51,359 nt of DNA from Mycoplasmatota bacterium (lineage in GTDB: Bacteria; Bacillota_I; Bacilli_A; Izemoplasmatales; Hujiaoplasmataceae). Made by a program: the position numbers and the translations under genes. The DNA is taken from positions 1 to 51,359 of the forward strand of contig JAGLYJ010000002.1 of assembly GCA_023132365.1 (NCBI GenBank), written 5' to 3'. Below, piece after piece: positions 19,383 to 27,287 of the stretch (the first letter of the stretch is position 1; every line of letters starts with the position of its first letter). A model generated the notes under the pieces. That model ran no database searches and was not told where the DNA came from. It was given only the letters and a program-made list of their open reading frames with translations.

Positions 19383-20396
19383 ATGATTAGAATTGCAGTT
19401 GACGCAATGGGTGGAGATTACGCTCCAAAAGAACAAGTTGAAGGGGCAATGCTAGCTATAAAAAAAATAAAAGATATTGAGATTATTCTTTATGGTGATG
19501 AATTGCAAATCAAACAATTATTAACAGATGATGAAAGAATTACGATTGTCCATGCTCCTTATCAAATTCCAATGGGAGAGAAGAATCCTATTTCAGCAAT
19601 CAAAACTAATAAAAAAACTTCATCAATGGCAAGAGCATTATCAAGCCTTAGAGAAGGAACTGCGGATTCTGTTGTATCAAGTGGGGCTACACAAGCTTTA
19701 ATTGCTGGCGCTCATATTTTAGTGCGTAGAATGAAAGGTTTCAAGAGAACTGCTATTGCACCAGTCATTCCTTCTGTCAGTGGGCTACCAAAAATATTAT
19801 TAGATGCAGGTGGCAATTTAACAATTAAACCAGAATATATGCTTCAACAAGCATTTTTTGCCAAGATTTACGCTCAAGAAGTTTTAAATAGACCAAATCC
19901 AGTGGTTGGACTCATAAATATTGGTACTGAACCTGGAAAAGGAAGAGAATTAGACCATGAAGTTTTTGAATTATTCTCTAAAACAGATCTTTTTGAATTT
20001 TACGGAAATATTGAACCAAAAACAATTCTAACTTCACCATGTGATATCTTCATAAGTGATGGTTTCACTGCGAATATAGTAATGAAAACTATGGAAGGAA
20101 CCGCAAAAGGAATGGGTGAAATACTCAAGAAGAGTTTAACTAGTACATTCTTTGGCAAAATAGGAGCATTACTAGCTAGAAAAAATTTAAAGCAGTTCAA
20201 AAAAGCTTTGAATGCTTCTGAAATAGGTGGAGCTGTTATATATGGATTATATAAGCCAGTAATAAAAGCACAAGGATCTTCTAATGCTTATGGTTTTTAT
20301 AACGGGATAAGACAAGCAGCAGAAATATGTAGAAAAGATGTATTTGGTAAAGTAAAAGCATATATCGATTCAACTAAGGAAACCGCTAATGAGTAA
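19383..20396 (+). CDS. plsX: phosphate acyltransferase PlsX
   Basis: A 337-residue enzyme that interconverts acyl-ACP and acyl-phosphate; acyl-phosphate is the donor for PlsY in phosphatidic acid synthesis. The N-terminus MIRIAVDAMGGDYAP, the SSGATQALIA loop and CDIFISDGFTANI are diagnostic. The start at 19383 has GAGGTG (19371-19376) at good spacing, while longer in-frame starts lack a site. It overlaps rnc by 8 bp. The fabD, fabG and acpP genes that follow plsX in Bacillus are absent here. Confidence 0.96.
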   Translation: MIRIAVDAMGGDYAPKEQVEGAMLAIKKIKDIEIILYGDELQIKQLLTDDERITIVHAPYQIPMGEKNPISAIKTNKKTSSMARALSSLREGTADSVVSSGATQALIAGAHILVRRMKGFKRTAIAPVIPSVSGLPKILLDAGGNLTIKPEYMLQQAFFAKIYAQEVLNRPNPVVGLINIGTEPGKGRELDHEVFELFSKTDLFEFYGNIEPKTILTSPCDIFISDGFTANIVMKTMEGTAKGMGEILKKSLTSTFFGKIGALLARKNLKQFKKALNASEIGGAVIYGLYKPVIKAQGSSNAYGFYNGIRQAAEICRKDVFGKVKAYIDSTKETANE

Positions 20397-21072
20397 AGAG
20401 ATATTAGAATTAGAAAAGTTTTTCAATTTAAAATTTAATGATTTTAGTTTATTAGAAAGAGCTATGATGCATTCATCTTATGCAAATGAAAATAATGTTA
20501 GAAGTAATGAAAGATTAGAGTTTATTGGTGATGCAGTTTTAGATTTAGCGGTAGCTAAATATCTTTTTGATAATATAAAAGAAGCTGAAGGTGTTCTTAC
20601 AAAGAAACGTGCTCAAGAAGTTTGTGAACAATCCTTATATGAGTATGCTAAAAGTTTCGACCTTGGTAGTTATTTATTGCTCGGAAAAGGCGAAGAGATG
20701 TCAGGTGGCAGAGAAAAACCTGCACTACTTGCAGATGCTTTCGAGGCACTACTTGGCGCTATATATGTCGATAAAGGGTATCAAGAAACCTATAAAGTAT
20801 TAAATAAAATTGTTTTTCCAATGATTAAACAGAATTTATTCGAAGAAGACAACGACTATAAGAGTAAGTTACAAGAATTAGTTCAATCAGATAAAAGAAC
20901 ATTAGAATATCGTATTATTTCAGAAACAGGACCAGCTCATGAAAAAGTATTTACCGCAAGAGTATATATGGATGATGTTATCATAATGGGTGAAGGTGTT
21001 GGAAAATCTAAAAAAGAGGCTGAACAAAATGCAGCTTCGGCTACCTTGGATAAGTTAGCTAAAAATAAATAG
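20389..21072 (+). CDS. rnc: ribonuclease III
   Basis: A 227-residue double-strand-specific endonuclease that processes rRNA precursors. The catalytic signature NERLEFIGDAVLDLA lies near residue 39, the second acidic cluster in LLADAFEALLGAIYVDKG near 115, and a C-terminal dsRNA-binding domain (about 155-225) ends with KKEAEQNAASATL. It overlaps the plsX end by 8 bp and is probably translated by coupling. Confidence 0.97.
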   Translation: MSKEILELEKFFNLKFNDFSLLERAMMHSSYANENNVRSNERLEFIGDAVLDLAVAKYLFDNIKEAEGVLTKKRAQEVCEQSLYEYAKSFDLGSYLLLGKGEEMSGGREKPALLADAFEALLGAIYVDKGYQETYKVLNKIVFPMIKQNLFEEDNDYKSKLQELVQSDKRTLEYRIISETGPAHEKVFTARVYMDDVIIMGEGVGKSKKEAEQNAASATLDKLAKNK

Positions 21073-21083
21073 GAAGTGTAATT

Positions 21084-21749
21084 ATGGATTATGCAGTTAT
21101 TAAAAAGTTAATTGAAGAAGACATCATCGATTTTGATAAGATGCTTATTAAAAACTATAAAAAAATTGGCTTGTCAGAAATAGAAGCATTTTTACTAATT
21201 GAATTACACAATCAGAGGAAAAAAGGCATCACATTTATATCTCCCACAAAATTAGTGAAAAAATTAACAGTATCAGAAGAAAAGCTTCTACAGACTTTAG
21301 ATGGTTTGATTAAGAAGAAATATTTAGTAATTCGGTTAGTTAAACAAGACAAAAATAAAGAAACTGAAGATTTCTCTTTAGATAATACAGTTTCGAAGTT
21401 AATCGAAGTATACAAAAACCAAATTAAGCAAGAAGTTACTAAGTCCGATAAAATATTCGAATCAATTGAAGAAGAAGTTGTAGATTTATTAGAAAATCAA
21501 TTTCAAAAACAACTTAAACCATTAGAAATAGAATTAATCCAGAAGTGGATTAGTGAAGATAACTATACTGTAGATGAAATAAAAAGAGCGACCCTAGATG
21601 CTATTAAAGCTAATAAATCATCAATTAGCTATGTGGATGGTGTCTTAATGAAACGTTCTAAGAATAAAGGCAAGCCCAAAAAAACCAAATATAACACAGA
21701 AAAATCAGAGGCTCTAAAAACTTTCTTTGATTCATGGGAAAAGAAATAA
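21084..21749 (+). CDS. dnaD: DnaD-domain replication initiation protein
   Basis: A 221-residue DnaD-like protein. The N-terminal half (about 1-100) is a winged-helix DDBH1-type domain (KLVKKLTVSEEKLLQTLDGLIKKKYL, part of it is quoted here only as LTVSEEKLLQ), and the C-terminal half has the DDBH2 domain with ISEDNYTVDEIKRA and the YVDGVLM motif equivalent to YIxxIL. DnaD helps DnaA and DnaB load the helicase at the origin and in restart. It overlaps nth by 16 bp, the same pair as in Bacillus. Confidence 0.88.
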   Translation: MDYAVIKKLIEEDIIDFDKMLIKNYKKIGLSEIEAFLLIELHNQRKKGITFISPTKLVKKLTVSEEKLLQTLDGLIKKKYLVIRLVKQDKNKETEDFSLDNTVSKLIEVYKNQIKQEVTKSDKIFESIEEEVVDLLENQFQKQLKPLEIELIQKWISEDNYTVDEIKRATLDAIKANKSSISYVDGVLMKRSKNKGKPKKTKYNTEKSEALKTFFDSWEKK

Positions 21750-22369
21750 CTAAACAAGAGTTCATCTACACAGAAGTATCTAAACTATTTCCTAATGCAA
21801 AATGTGAACTAAACTATTATCAAGACTATGAATTATTAATTGCAATTATGTTAAGTGCTCAAACAACAGATATATCTGTTAATAAAGTTACAGAAACACT
21901 ATTTGCTAAATATCACTCTATTAAAGATTTTGCTCAAGCTGACATAAGCGACCTTGAACAAGATATTAAGAGTATTGGTCTATTTAGAAATAAATCAAAG
22001 AACTTAAAAAAAATGGCAGAAATTGTAGTAGAAGATCATAATTCAAAAATACCTAATACTCAAGAAGAATTAGAACAGCTTCCAGGCGTTGGTCGAAAAA
22101 CTGCAAATGTATTCCTAGCTGAATATTATCATATACCAAGAATAGCGGTTGATACTCATGTCTCAAGAGTTTCAAAACGATTAGGACTTGTAAGTGATAA
22201 TGATAATCCTACAAAAATTGAAGAAAAACTTAAAAAATTGTACGACGAATCCGTTTGGATAAGTCTGCATCATAAATTTATTTTTTTTGGTAGATATTTC
22301 TGCAAAGCGAAAAAACCAAATTGCAAGGAATGTCCCGTTAAAAAATATTGTAAAAAACCATGTCTATAA
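21734..22369 (+). CDS. nth: endonuclease III
   Basis: A 211-residue DNA glycosylase/AP lyase for oxidised pyrimidines. The helix-hairpin-helix LPGVGRKTANV carries the catalytic Lys and VDTHVSRV the catalytic Asp. The C-terminal 4Fe-4S motif is Cys-x6-Cys-x2-Cys-x5-Cys (CKAKKPNC, CKECPVKKYC). No clear ribosome-binding site precedes the ATG, which lies inside the end of dnaD, so translation is probably coupled. A weak hairpin overlaps the stop codon (about 22353-22383). Confidence 0.96.
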   Translation: MGKEITKQEFIYTEVSKLFPNAKCELNYYQDYELLIAIMLSAQTTDISVNKVTETLFAKYHSIKDFAQADISDLEQDIKSIGLFRNKSKNLKKMAEIVVEDHNSKIPNTQEELEQLPGVGRKTANVFLAEYYHIPRIAVDTHVSRVSKRLGLVSDNDNPTKIEEKLKKLYDESVWISLHHKFIFFGRYFCKAKKPNCKECPVKKYCKKPCL

Positions 22370-22449
22370 AAAGGCATGGTTTTCGTCTATATTTAGGCTA
22401 TTATATCTGTTTCGTGAAAAATATGCCATAAATATTCAAAATAAATATC

Positions 22450-22478
22450 TTGCAAAATATTTTATTATTGAATATAAT
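22450..22478 (+). promoter_or_regulatory. sigma-A promoter of the HTH regulator
   Basis: TTGCAA (22450-22455), a 17 bp spacer and TATAAT (22473-22478). An ATG at 22481 would lie at or before the transcription start, so translation must begin further down. Confidence 0.8.
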
Positions 22479-22513
22479 GAATGGGACAAAATATTTCGCA
22501 TAGGACTGATAAA

Positions 22514-23770
22514 ATGAATATAAACATTAAAGCATCAATAATTAAGAGACGAGAAGAAATGCATGATTTTTATTATCAAGGATTTGGAGATCGTATTAAA
22601 AGAAAAAGGCAAGAACTTAATTTGACTCAAGAGACAATAGCAAAAGGAATTTGTTCTAACACTTATGTATCTAAAATGGAGAACAACAAAATCATTGTTA
22701 ATAAGGAACATCTATTCTTAATTATGGAAAGAATGGGCATGCCTACCGATAACATAAGTCTACCAGAAGAAATGATTGATATCTTAAAGAAATCTATCAA
22801 ATATTTTTTTTATAAAGATATTGAGTCTTATAAAAAACTATATTTGGAAATTGAAAAATATGATTTTGGTATATTGCTATATGTAGCTAGATTTGGTTAC
22901 TATATACTAACAAAAGATGCATATAATGCAAAGATACTACATAATGATATGTATAAATATCTTAATCACCTAGAAGATTTTGGGTTTACTACATTTCTAA
23001 TATACAGTGGATTCTATAATGTTATGATTAATGATTACCAAAGCGCTAGGATGATTATAGAAACGATTCAGAATAAGATTCAAAATGATGAAATGATATA
23101 TGCACTATATTCATATTTGAAATTCGATGTGTATGGAAATCTCTATCTATTCAATATGTCAAGAGATGGTCTTGTCATTGCTGAGAATTTATTCTTGAAC
23201 TATAAAAATATTGAAAGAATGAGAGATATATTTATTAAATTAGAAATCTTTTACTTGTATGAAGAAACAAATAGGAGATCTAGTAATTTTAAGCAAAATA
23301 TACAAGGGTTAAATGATAGCGACAAAAATGAATTTTTACTCTTTTCAGCTATTAAAGCGAATAATCCATTGGAATATTTGGAACATTTATCTAAGAATGG
23401 AGATTACTATTTAGCTGGAAAGTTTATAGTAGCTAAGCACTATTTCAGCAAGGGTAAAATTAAGGAATTCAAAAAAGTTAAGAAGGAAATAAATGACTTA
23501 CATTATCTTCAGAAATCTGAAATAGACTACGGCAATTTACTTAAATTATATGAGGAAGATAAGAAACTTTATATCAAAGATTATTTAATTAATTATGTTT
23601 TACCGATTGTGTTAAAAAAACAAAACTTATATCTTCTAAAAATAGTATTAGAGGAAATATCATTTCTCTTGAAAGAAAAAAATCGTTATAAAGACGCATT
23701 AATCTATCTTGAAAAGTTTCAAGAAATAAAAAATAAGTTACAATTTCAACAAAAAATAACTGCAGAGTAG
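22514..23770 (+). CDS. XRE-type HTH regulator with a large helical C-terminal domain
   Basis: About 418 residues. An N-terminal helix-turn-helix (GDRIKRKRQELNLTQETIAK, then SNTYVSKMENNK) is followed by roughly 330 residues of Lys/Tyr-rich helices that look like divergent TPR repeats, the layout of the RNPP/Rgg group. Starts at 22514 (AGGA at 22502-22505, 8 nt away) and 22559 (MHDFYYQGFG) are both possible; I chose the first. It has its own promoter, no signal peptide and no recognisable partner peptide gene beside it. What it senses and controls is unknown. Confidence 0.8.
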   Translation: MNINIKASIIKRREEMHDFYYQGFGDRIKRKRQELNLTQETIAKGICSNTYVSKMENNKIIVNKEHLFLIMERMGMPTDNISLPEEMIDILKKSIKYFFYKDIESYKKLYLEIEKYDFGILLYVARFGYYILTKDAYNAKILHNDMYKYLNHLEDFGFTTFLIYSGFYNVMINDYQSARMIIETIQNKIQNDEMIYALYSYLKFDVYGNLYLFNMSRDGLVIAENLFLNYKNIERMRDIFIKLEIFYLYEETNRRSSNFKQNIQGLNDSDKNEFLLFSAIKANNPLEYLEHLSKNGDYYLAGKFIVAKHYFSKGKIKEFKKVKKEINDLHYLQKSEIDYGNLLKLYEEDKKLYIKDYLINYVLPIVLKKQNLYLLKIVLEEISFLLKEKNRYKDALIYLEKFQEIKNKLQFQQKITAE

Positions 23771-23813
23771 ATTTGGGATATATAGTTTTAGTTAATTAGA
23801 ATAAACAAATCCA

Positions 23814-23846
23814 AAAAAAAACACTTCAATTTTGAAGTGTTTTACT
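23814..23846. terminator. bidirectional terminator between the regulator and mrp
   Basis: A stem CACTTCAA (23822-23829) with TTGAAGTG (23832-23839) extended by A/T pairs, with a long A run on the left and a T run on the right. It overlaps the mrp stop. Confidence 0.85.
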
Positions 23847-24822
23847 TAATTAACTTAACAATTTTATGAGCTAGATTTAGATACTGTATACCTGCAATAT
23901 CACTTTCTGTATAAACTGAATTATCACTAGGAACAATTGGTAATTGCGCTAGCAGTTCAACTAATAATTCATCAGCGACTTGCTTGCCACCATTTTTACC
24001 GAAAATGTAATGTTTTTCACCATTTACTTCATAGTATGACATATTTTCAACAACACCAATTACTTCTTGGTTTAAATCCTTAGCTGCATAGCCAGCTTTT
24101 ATTGCTATGTGAGCTGCATTTGCTTGAGGAGTAGTTACTAAAATCATTTTTGGGTCATTACAAAAATCTTTAAGATCCATCATTACATCACCAGTTCCTG
24201 GTGGTAAATCTACTATAAAGTAATCAATTTCACCATTCCATATAGTATCTTCGAAAAATAATTTAAGAACTTTATTTAACATTGGACCTCTTAACATTAA
24301 TGCACGGTTCTTATCTACTAAATACTCAGTTGAAATCATTTGAATACCATCTTTTTCAAATGGATAAAGTTTTCCATCTTGATTCCCCATAATTGTATGC
24401 TCTGTAGCGTTTAAGATTTTAGGCATATTAGCTCCATAGACATCTGCGTCGATTATAGCTACTCTTTTGTTTAAACGCATTAAGGCATAAGCTAAGTTAG
24501 CTGTAACAGTTGATTTACCCACTCCACCTTTGCCTGAAGCTACTAGTATTGTTTTCGATTTGCTATTGGCTGATTTTCCTTGAACAAAATCAACTTTGAT
24601 ACCTTTATAACCCATTTGTAATTTTACTATTTTTGCGATGTCTCTAGTTAGTTGTTTTATTACTTCTGGAGTTTTTTCTTTAACTTCAATTACGAAAACT
24701 ACAGTGTCGTTTTCTTCATCTATACCAACATGCTTAATCGCTTTATACTCATGAAAAGCTAGGTTAGTTGTTGGATCTTTTAAGTTTTGAATATTTTGTT
24801 CTATTTCATTAATTTTACTCAT
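23842..24822 (-). CDS. mrp: Mrp/SalA-type P-loop ATPase
   Basis: A 326-residue protein. The N-terminal MIP18/DUF59-like domain (about 1-80) is followed by a ParA-type ATPase with the deviant Walker A GKGGVGKST (about 97-105), DADVYGANMP and VDLPPGTGD. Family members carry Fe-S clusters (ApbC) or act as regulators (SalA of Bacillus). The CxxC that binds Fe-S in ApbC-type proteins, expected after VVENMS, is replaced by YYEVNGEKHY, as in SalA-like proteins. AGAGGAAG precedes the ATG. It is a single-gene unit divergent from yceD. Confidence 0.88.
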   Translation of the reverse strand: MSKINEIEQNIQNLKDPTTNLAFHEYKAIKHVGIDEENDTVVFVIEVKEKTPEVIKQLTRDIAKIVKLQMGYKGIKVDFVQGKSANSKSKTILVASGKGGVGKSTVTANLAYALMRLNKRVAIIDADVYGANMPKILNATEHTIMGNQDGKLYPFEKDGIQMISTEYLVDKNRALMLRGPMLNKVLKLFFEDTIWNGEIDYFIVDLPPGTGDVMMDLKDFCNDPKMILVTTPQANAAHIAIKAGYAAKDLNQEVIGVVENMSYYEVNGEKHYIFGKNGGKQVADELLVELLAQLPIVPSDNSVYTESDIAGIQYLNLAHKIVKLIK

Positions 24823-24852
24823 TATACTTCCTCTTTTCTATAAACCATTTAC

Positions 24853-24880
24853 ATTATAACTCAAATACTTCATTATGCAA
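24853..24880 (-). promoter_or_regulatory. sigma-A promoter of mrp
   Basis: On the minus strand, TTGCAT (24880-24875), a 16 bp spacer and TATAAT (24858-24853). Confidence 0.78.
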
Positions 24881-24933
24881 ATTATTTTGATTTATTTTTA
24901 TATATATTAATATATATACGCGCGATATTTTTC

Positions 24934-24962
24934 TTGACAATGATTATAAAAAAAAGTATAAT
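24934..24962 (+). promoter_or_regulatory. consensus sigma-A promoter of yceD-rpmF
   Basis: TTGACA (24934-24939), exactly 17 bp, TATAAT (24957-24962): a perfect consensus, as expected for a ribosomal protein operon. Confidence 0.92.
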
Positions 24963-24988
24963 TGATTTGCTGTGATGAGGTGATGAAA

Positions 24989-25459
24989 TTGAAGTGGACA
25001 ATTCATGAACTTATTAAAAAAGAAAAAAACCAGAATGACTTATTTTTTCTACTAGATTTAAGCCGTTTTATAACTGAAAAACAAGAAGATTTAGTAAGCG
25101 TGAGCGAGACAGAAGTTTCAGGTTATTATGATTATTATAAAGATGAGGATTTAATAGTATTTGATCTAAATATTAAGACAGTTATTACTATGTTATGTTC
25201 ACTTACATTAAAAGAAGTAAATGTTAGTCTTGACTTCAATGCAGTGTTTAATTTTTCTACTGTTTATATCGACGATGCTACACATCTGTTAGATGGAATT
25301 ACAATCGATATTGATCAATATATATTCTCAGAGATTTTGATAGAAAAGCCAATGAAGGTTTATGCTCCAAAAGCTTTGAAAAATTACAAAGAAGATATTT
25401 TTGAAGCAACAGAAGAAGAATTAACAACAAATAGCCCATTTGCAAAATTAAAGAAATAG
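24989..25459 (+). CDS. yceD: YceD family (DUF177) protein
   Basis: About 157 residues, acidic and cysteine-poor. It matches the DUF177/YceD (YlbN) family by size, by the N-terminal MKWTIHEL-type sequence, and above all by position directly upstream of rpmF, which is conserved across bacteria. The family is linked to 23S rRNA accumulation. The TTG at 24989 is preferred: AGGTG (24978-24982) is 6 nt away, whereas the ATG at 24983 abuts that site and the frame further upstream overlaps the -10 box. The rpmF start lies 13 nt downstream. Confidence 0.78.
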   Translation: MKWTIHELIKKEKNQNDLFFLLDLSRFITEKQEDLVSVSETEVSGYYDYYKDEDLIVFDLNIKTVITMLCSLTLKEVNVSLDFNAVFNFSTVYIDDATHLLDGITIDIDQYIFSEILIEKPMKVYAPKALKNYKEDIFEATEEELTTNSPFAKLKK

Positions 25460-25472
25460 AGGAGGAAACATA

Positions 25473-25670
25473 ATGGCAGTACCTTTCAGAAAAATTAGTA
25501 AATCTGTAAAAAGAAAAAGAAGAACTCATTTTAAATTACAAGCTCCTACTATGGCAGTATGCCCTAATTGTGGTGAATTAACATTGAGCCATACAGTTTG
25601 TAGAAAATGTGGATACTACAAAGGAAAATTAGTTGTAGAACCAAAACCTGAAAAAGAAGACAAAGAATAA
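25473..25670 (+). CDS. rpmF: 50S ribosomal protein L32
   Basis: A 65-residue L32 protein with N-terminal [19 protein letters not shown] and a zinc ribbon CPNC followed by CRKC, so it is the zinc-binding (C+) form. The acidic, Lys-rich tail is slightly longer than usual. A GAGGAGG site precedes the ATG. Confidence 0.97.
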   Translation: MAVPFRKISKSVKRKRRTHFKLQAPTMAVCPNCGELTLSHTVCRKCGYYKGKLVVEPKPEKEDKE

Positions 25671-25711
25671 AAGAAAAAGACGCGTTGAGTAATCAGCGTT
25701 TTTCTTTTGTC
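25671..25711 (+). terminator. intrinsic terminator after rpmF
   Basis: AGAAAAA-GACGC pairs with GCGTTTTTCTT with a bulged G, followed by TTTT. Confidence 0.75.
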
Positions 25712-25742
25712 AAATTATGATATAATAATATAGGTGAATAAT

Positions 25743-26663
25743 ATGGAAAAACACATACCAGTTCTATTGAATGAGGTAATTGAAAATCTTAATATTCGTG
25801 ATGGATTAACTTATGTAGATATGACTCTAGGTGGCGGTGGTCACTCAAAAGAAATATTGAAAAGAATACCTAATGGTTATTTATATGGGTTTGATCAAGA
25901 TGATTTTGCGATTAGCAAGGCTAAAGAGAAATTAGCTGATTTTTCTAATTACACAATCATTAAGGATAATTTCGTAAATGCTAAAATTAGATTACAAGAA
26001 TTAGGTATCGACAAAGTAGATGGTATCTTATTTGATTTAGGTGTTTCATCTTTTCATTTTGATATACCTGAAAGAGGCTTCTCATATAAATACGATAACT
26101 TTTTGGATATGAGAATGAATCAAGACGGGGACTTAACCGCTAGGGATATAATTAATGATTATACAAGTGAGGAAATTGCAAATATTCTTTTTAAATACGG
26201 AGAAGAAAGATATTCAAGAAGCATAGCCAAGAATATCGTAAAATTCAGAAATGAAACTCCAATTAATACAACTTTTGAGTTAGTTGATGTAATTAAAAAA
26301 TCCTTGCCTAATAAAGTTTTAAATAAGAAGGGTCATCCTGCTAAAAAAACATTTCAAGCGTTAAGAATAGCTGTTAATGATGAATTAGGCGTATTTAAAA
26401 AAGCTTTAGAGGATGCTATTGAATTATTAGCACCTAAAGGAAGATTAGCTGTAATAACTTTCCATTCATTAGAAGATAGAATCTGTAAACAAATATTTAG
26501 AGCACATTCTACAATAGATATTCCTAAAGGCGTACCTATTATTGTAGATTATGATCCCGAATTAAGATTAATTAACCGAAAAGTGATAATTGCTAATGAA
26601 GAAGAATTAGCAGTTAATAATCGCGCACATAGCGCAAAGCTTAGGGTTGTAGAAAAAAATTAA
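25743..26663 (+). CDS. rsmH: 16S rRNA (cytosine1402-N4)-methyltransferase
   Basis: A 306-residue SAM-dependent methyltransferase (MraW). Motifs: HIPVLLNEV at the N-terminus, VDMTLGGGGHS (SAM site), DGILFDLGVSS, RGFSYKYDNFLDMRM, KTFQALRIAVNDEL and TFHSLEDRI. The ATG at 25743 is preferred to a GTG 9 nt upstream because AGGTG (25732-25736) fits it. A -10 TATAAT lies at 25721-25726. In most bacteria mraZ precedes and ftsL plus cell-wall genes follow; neither is here, so the division/cell-wall cluster is reduced to this gene. Confidence 0.96.
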   Translation: MEKHIPVLLNEVIENLNIRDGLTYVDMTLGGGGHSKEILKRIPNGYLYGFDQDDFAISKAKEKLADFSNYTIIKDNFVNAKIRLQELGIDKVDGILFDLGVSSFHFDIPERGFSYKYDNFLDMRMNQDGDLTARDIINDYTSEEIANILFKYGEERYSRSIAKNIVKFRNETPINTTFELVDVIKKSLPNKVLNKKGHPAKKTFQALRIAVNDELGVFKKALEDAIELLAPKGRLAVITFHSLEDRICKQIFRAHSTIDIPKGVPIIVDYDPELRLINRKVIIANEEELAVNNRAHSAKLRVVEKN

Positions 26664-26675
26664 AAGAAATATCTG

Positions 26676-26705
26676 TTGACATATGATAGTGTTTCATGAT
26701 ATCAT
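26676..26705 (+). promoter_or_regulatory. promoter of tRNA-Gly
   Basis: TTGACA (26676-26681), an 18 bp spacer and TATCAT (26700-26705), 17 nt before the tRNA. Confidence 0.8.
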
Positions 26706-26721
26706 AATTTTGCGTCAAAAC

Positions 26722-26795
26722 GCAGGTGTAGTTCAACGGTAGAACTTCAGCCTTCCAAGCTGACTATGAGAGTTCGATTCTCTTCACCTGCTCCA
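26722..26795 (+). tRNA. tRNA-Gly (anticodon TCC)
   Basis: A full cloverleaf of 74 nt with the CCA end encoded. The acceptor stem GCAGGTG pairs with CACCTGC. The anticodon stem TCAGC/GCTGA encloses the loop CTTCCAA, anticodon TCC, reading GGA. The T loop is TTCGATT. The discriminator base is T. It has its own promoter and stands at the left edge of a gene-poor accessory stretch. Confidence 0.98.
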
Positions 26796-26805
26796 TTTAT
26801 ACATG

Positions 26806-26877
26806 AAATAGCTTCCAAAAGTTGGAGACATGGTATACTAAAAATACCACTCTGATGAAGGAAGCTATTTTTTTTTG
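26806..26877 (+). terminator. long branched hairpin terminator after tRNA-Gly
   Basis: An outer perfect 11 bp stem (26806-26816 with 26860-26870) is followed by a run of T. Inside is a second hairpin, TGGTAT (26831-26836) with ATACCA (26844-26849), extended by GAG/CTC. It is larger than an ordinary tRNA terminator. On the minus strand it covers the end of the small gene at 26865. Confidence 0.75.
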
Positions 26878-27005
26878 ATCTCTAAATTAGTTTTGATCAA
26901 GCGATATAAAGCAGAAGGGTGAATATTTATAATATTATAAGCGCTATAATTTAAAGAAATCAGTTTATAAATCTTAAGTAAATCTTCGTAATCTAATCTT
27001 GACAT
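26865..27005 (-). CDS. small protein, possible truncated IS3-type transposase OrfA
   Basis: A 46-residue frame, MSRLDYEDLLKIYKL to IKKK. It has a strong AGGAGG site 6 nt before the ATG, so it was once translated. The LDYEDLLKIYKL start and the following helix-turn-helix-like stretch recall the N-terminus of IS3-family OrfA proteins, but the similarity is by eye and weak, and it is much shorter. It is probably a decayed IS end; an unrelated small protein is possible. Confidence 0.4.
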   Translation of the reverse strand: MSRLDYEDLLKIYKLISLNYSAYNIINIHPSALYRLIKTNLEIKKK

Positions 27006-27140
27006 AACTGCCTCCTTTCTTTGACTAGAACACATATATATTATGACATATATTTCTTCCTTAACTAAATGCAACATTTATTATTACTCATTGCGTTTAT
27101 TTTGGAAACTAACACAGTTCAAATATATACTTATTCCACA

Positions 27141-27169
27141 TTGACATTAACAAAACAAAATGCTATACT
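27141..27169 (+). promoter_or_regulatory. sigma-A promoter of a candidate small RNA
   Basis: TTGACA (27141-27146), exactly 17 bp, TATACT (27164-27169). No gene follows before a terminator about 75 nt downstream. Confidence 0.8.
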
Positions 27170-27175
27170 TACCAT

Positions 27176-27246
27176 ATGTTAATCTAACGGCTAAGAGCAA
27201 AAGAGCAAAAGCAAATATGATGTTATTTGTTTTTGCCCTTTTTTTA
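27176..27246 (+). ncRNA. candidate small RNA or orphan attenuated leader, about 70 nt
   Basis: The strong promoter at 27141-27169 should start transcription near 27176. The transcript would end at a long terminator hairpin: about 16 bp with two G-T pairs, AGAGCAAAAGCAAATA (near 27206-27221) with a 6-nt loop and its complement, then seven T. The short 5' part repeats AGAGCAAA. No open frame fits. The hydrolase gene begins about 360 nt downstream. It does not match an RNA class I recognise. Confidence 0.55.
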
Positions 27247-27287
27247 TTTATAGGAAATTGTATTTAAAAAGTTAGAATAATTCAAAA

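Noticed and set aside
22370-22513. Signalling peptide gene for the HTH regulator
   Set aside because: The gap holds only a promoter and a weak hairpin; no short frame with start signals and hydrophobic core.
24898-24918. A perfect AT palindrome between mrp and yceD, possible operator
   Set aside because: It is only alternating T and A around TTAA; such runs are expected by chance in this composition and no regulator gene is adjacent.
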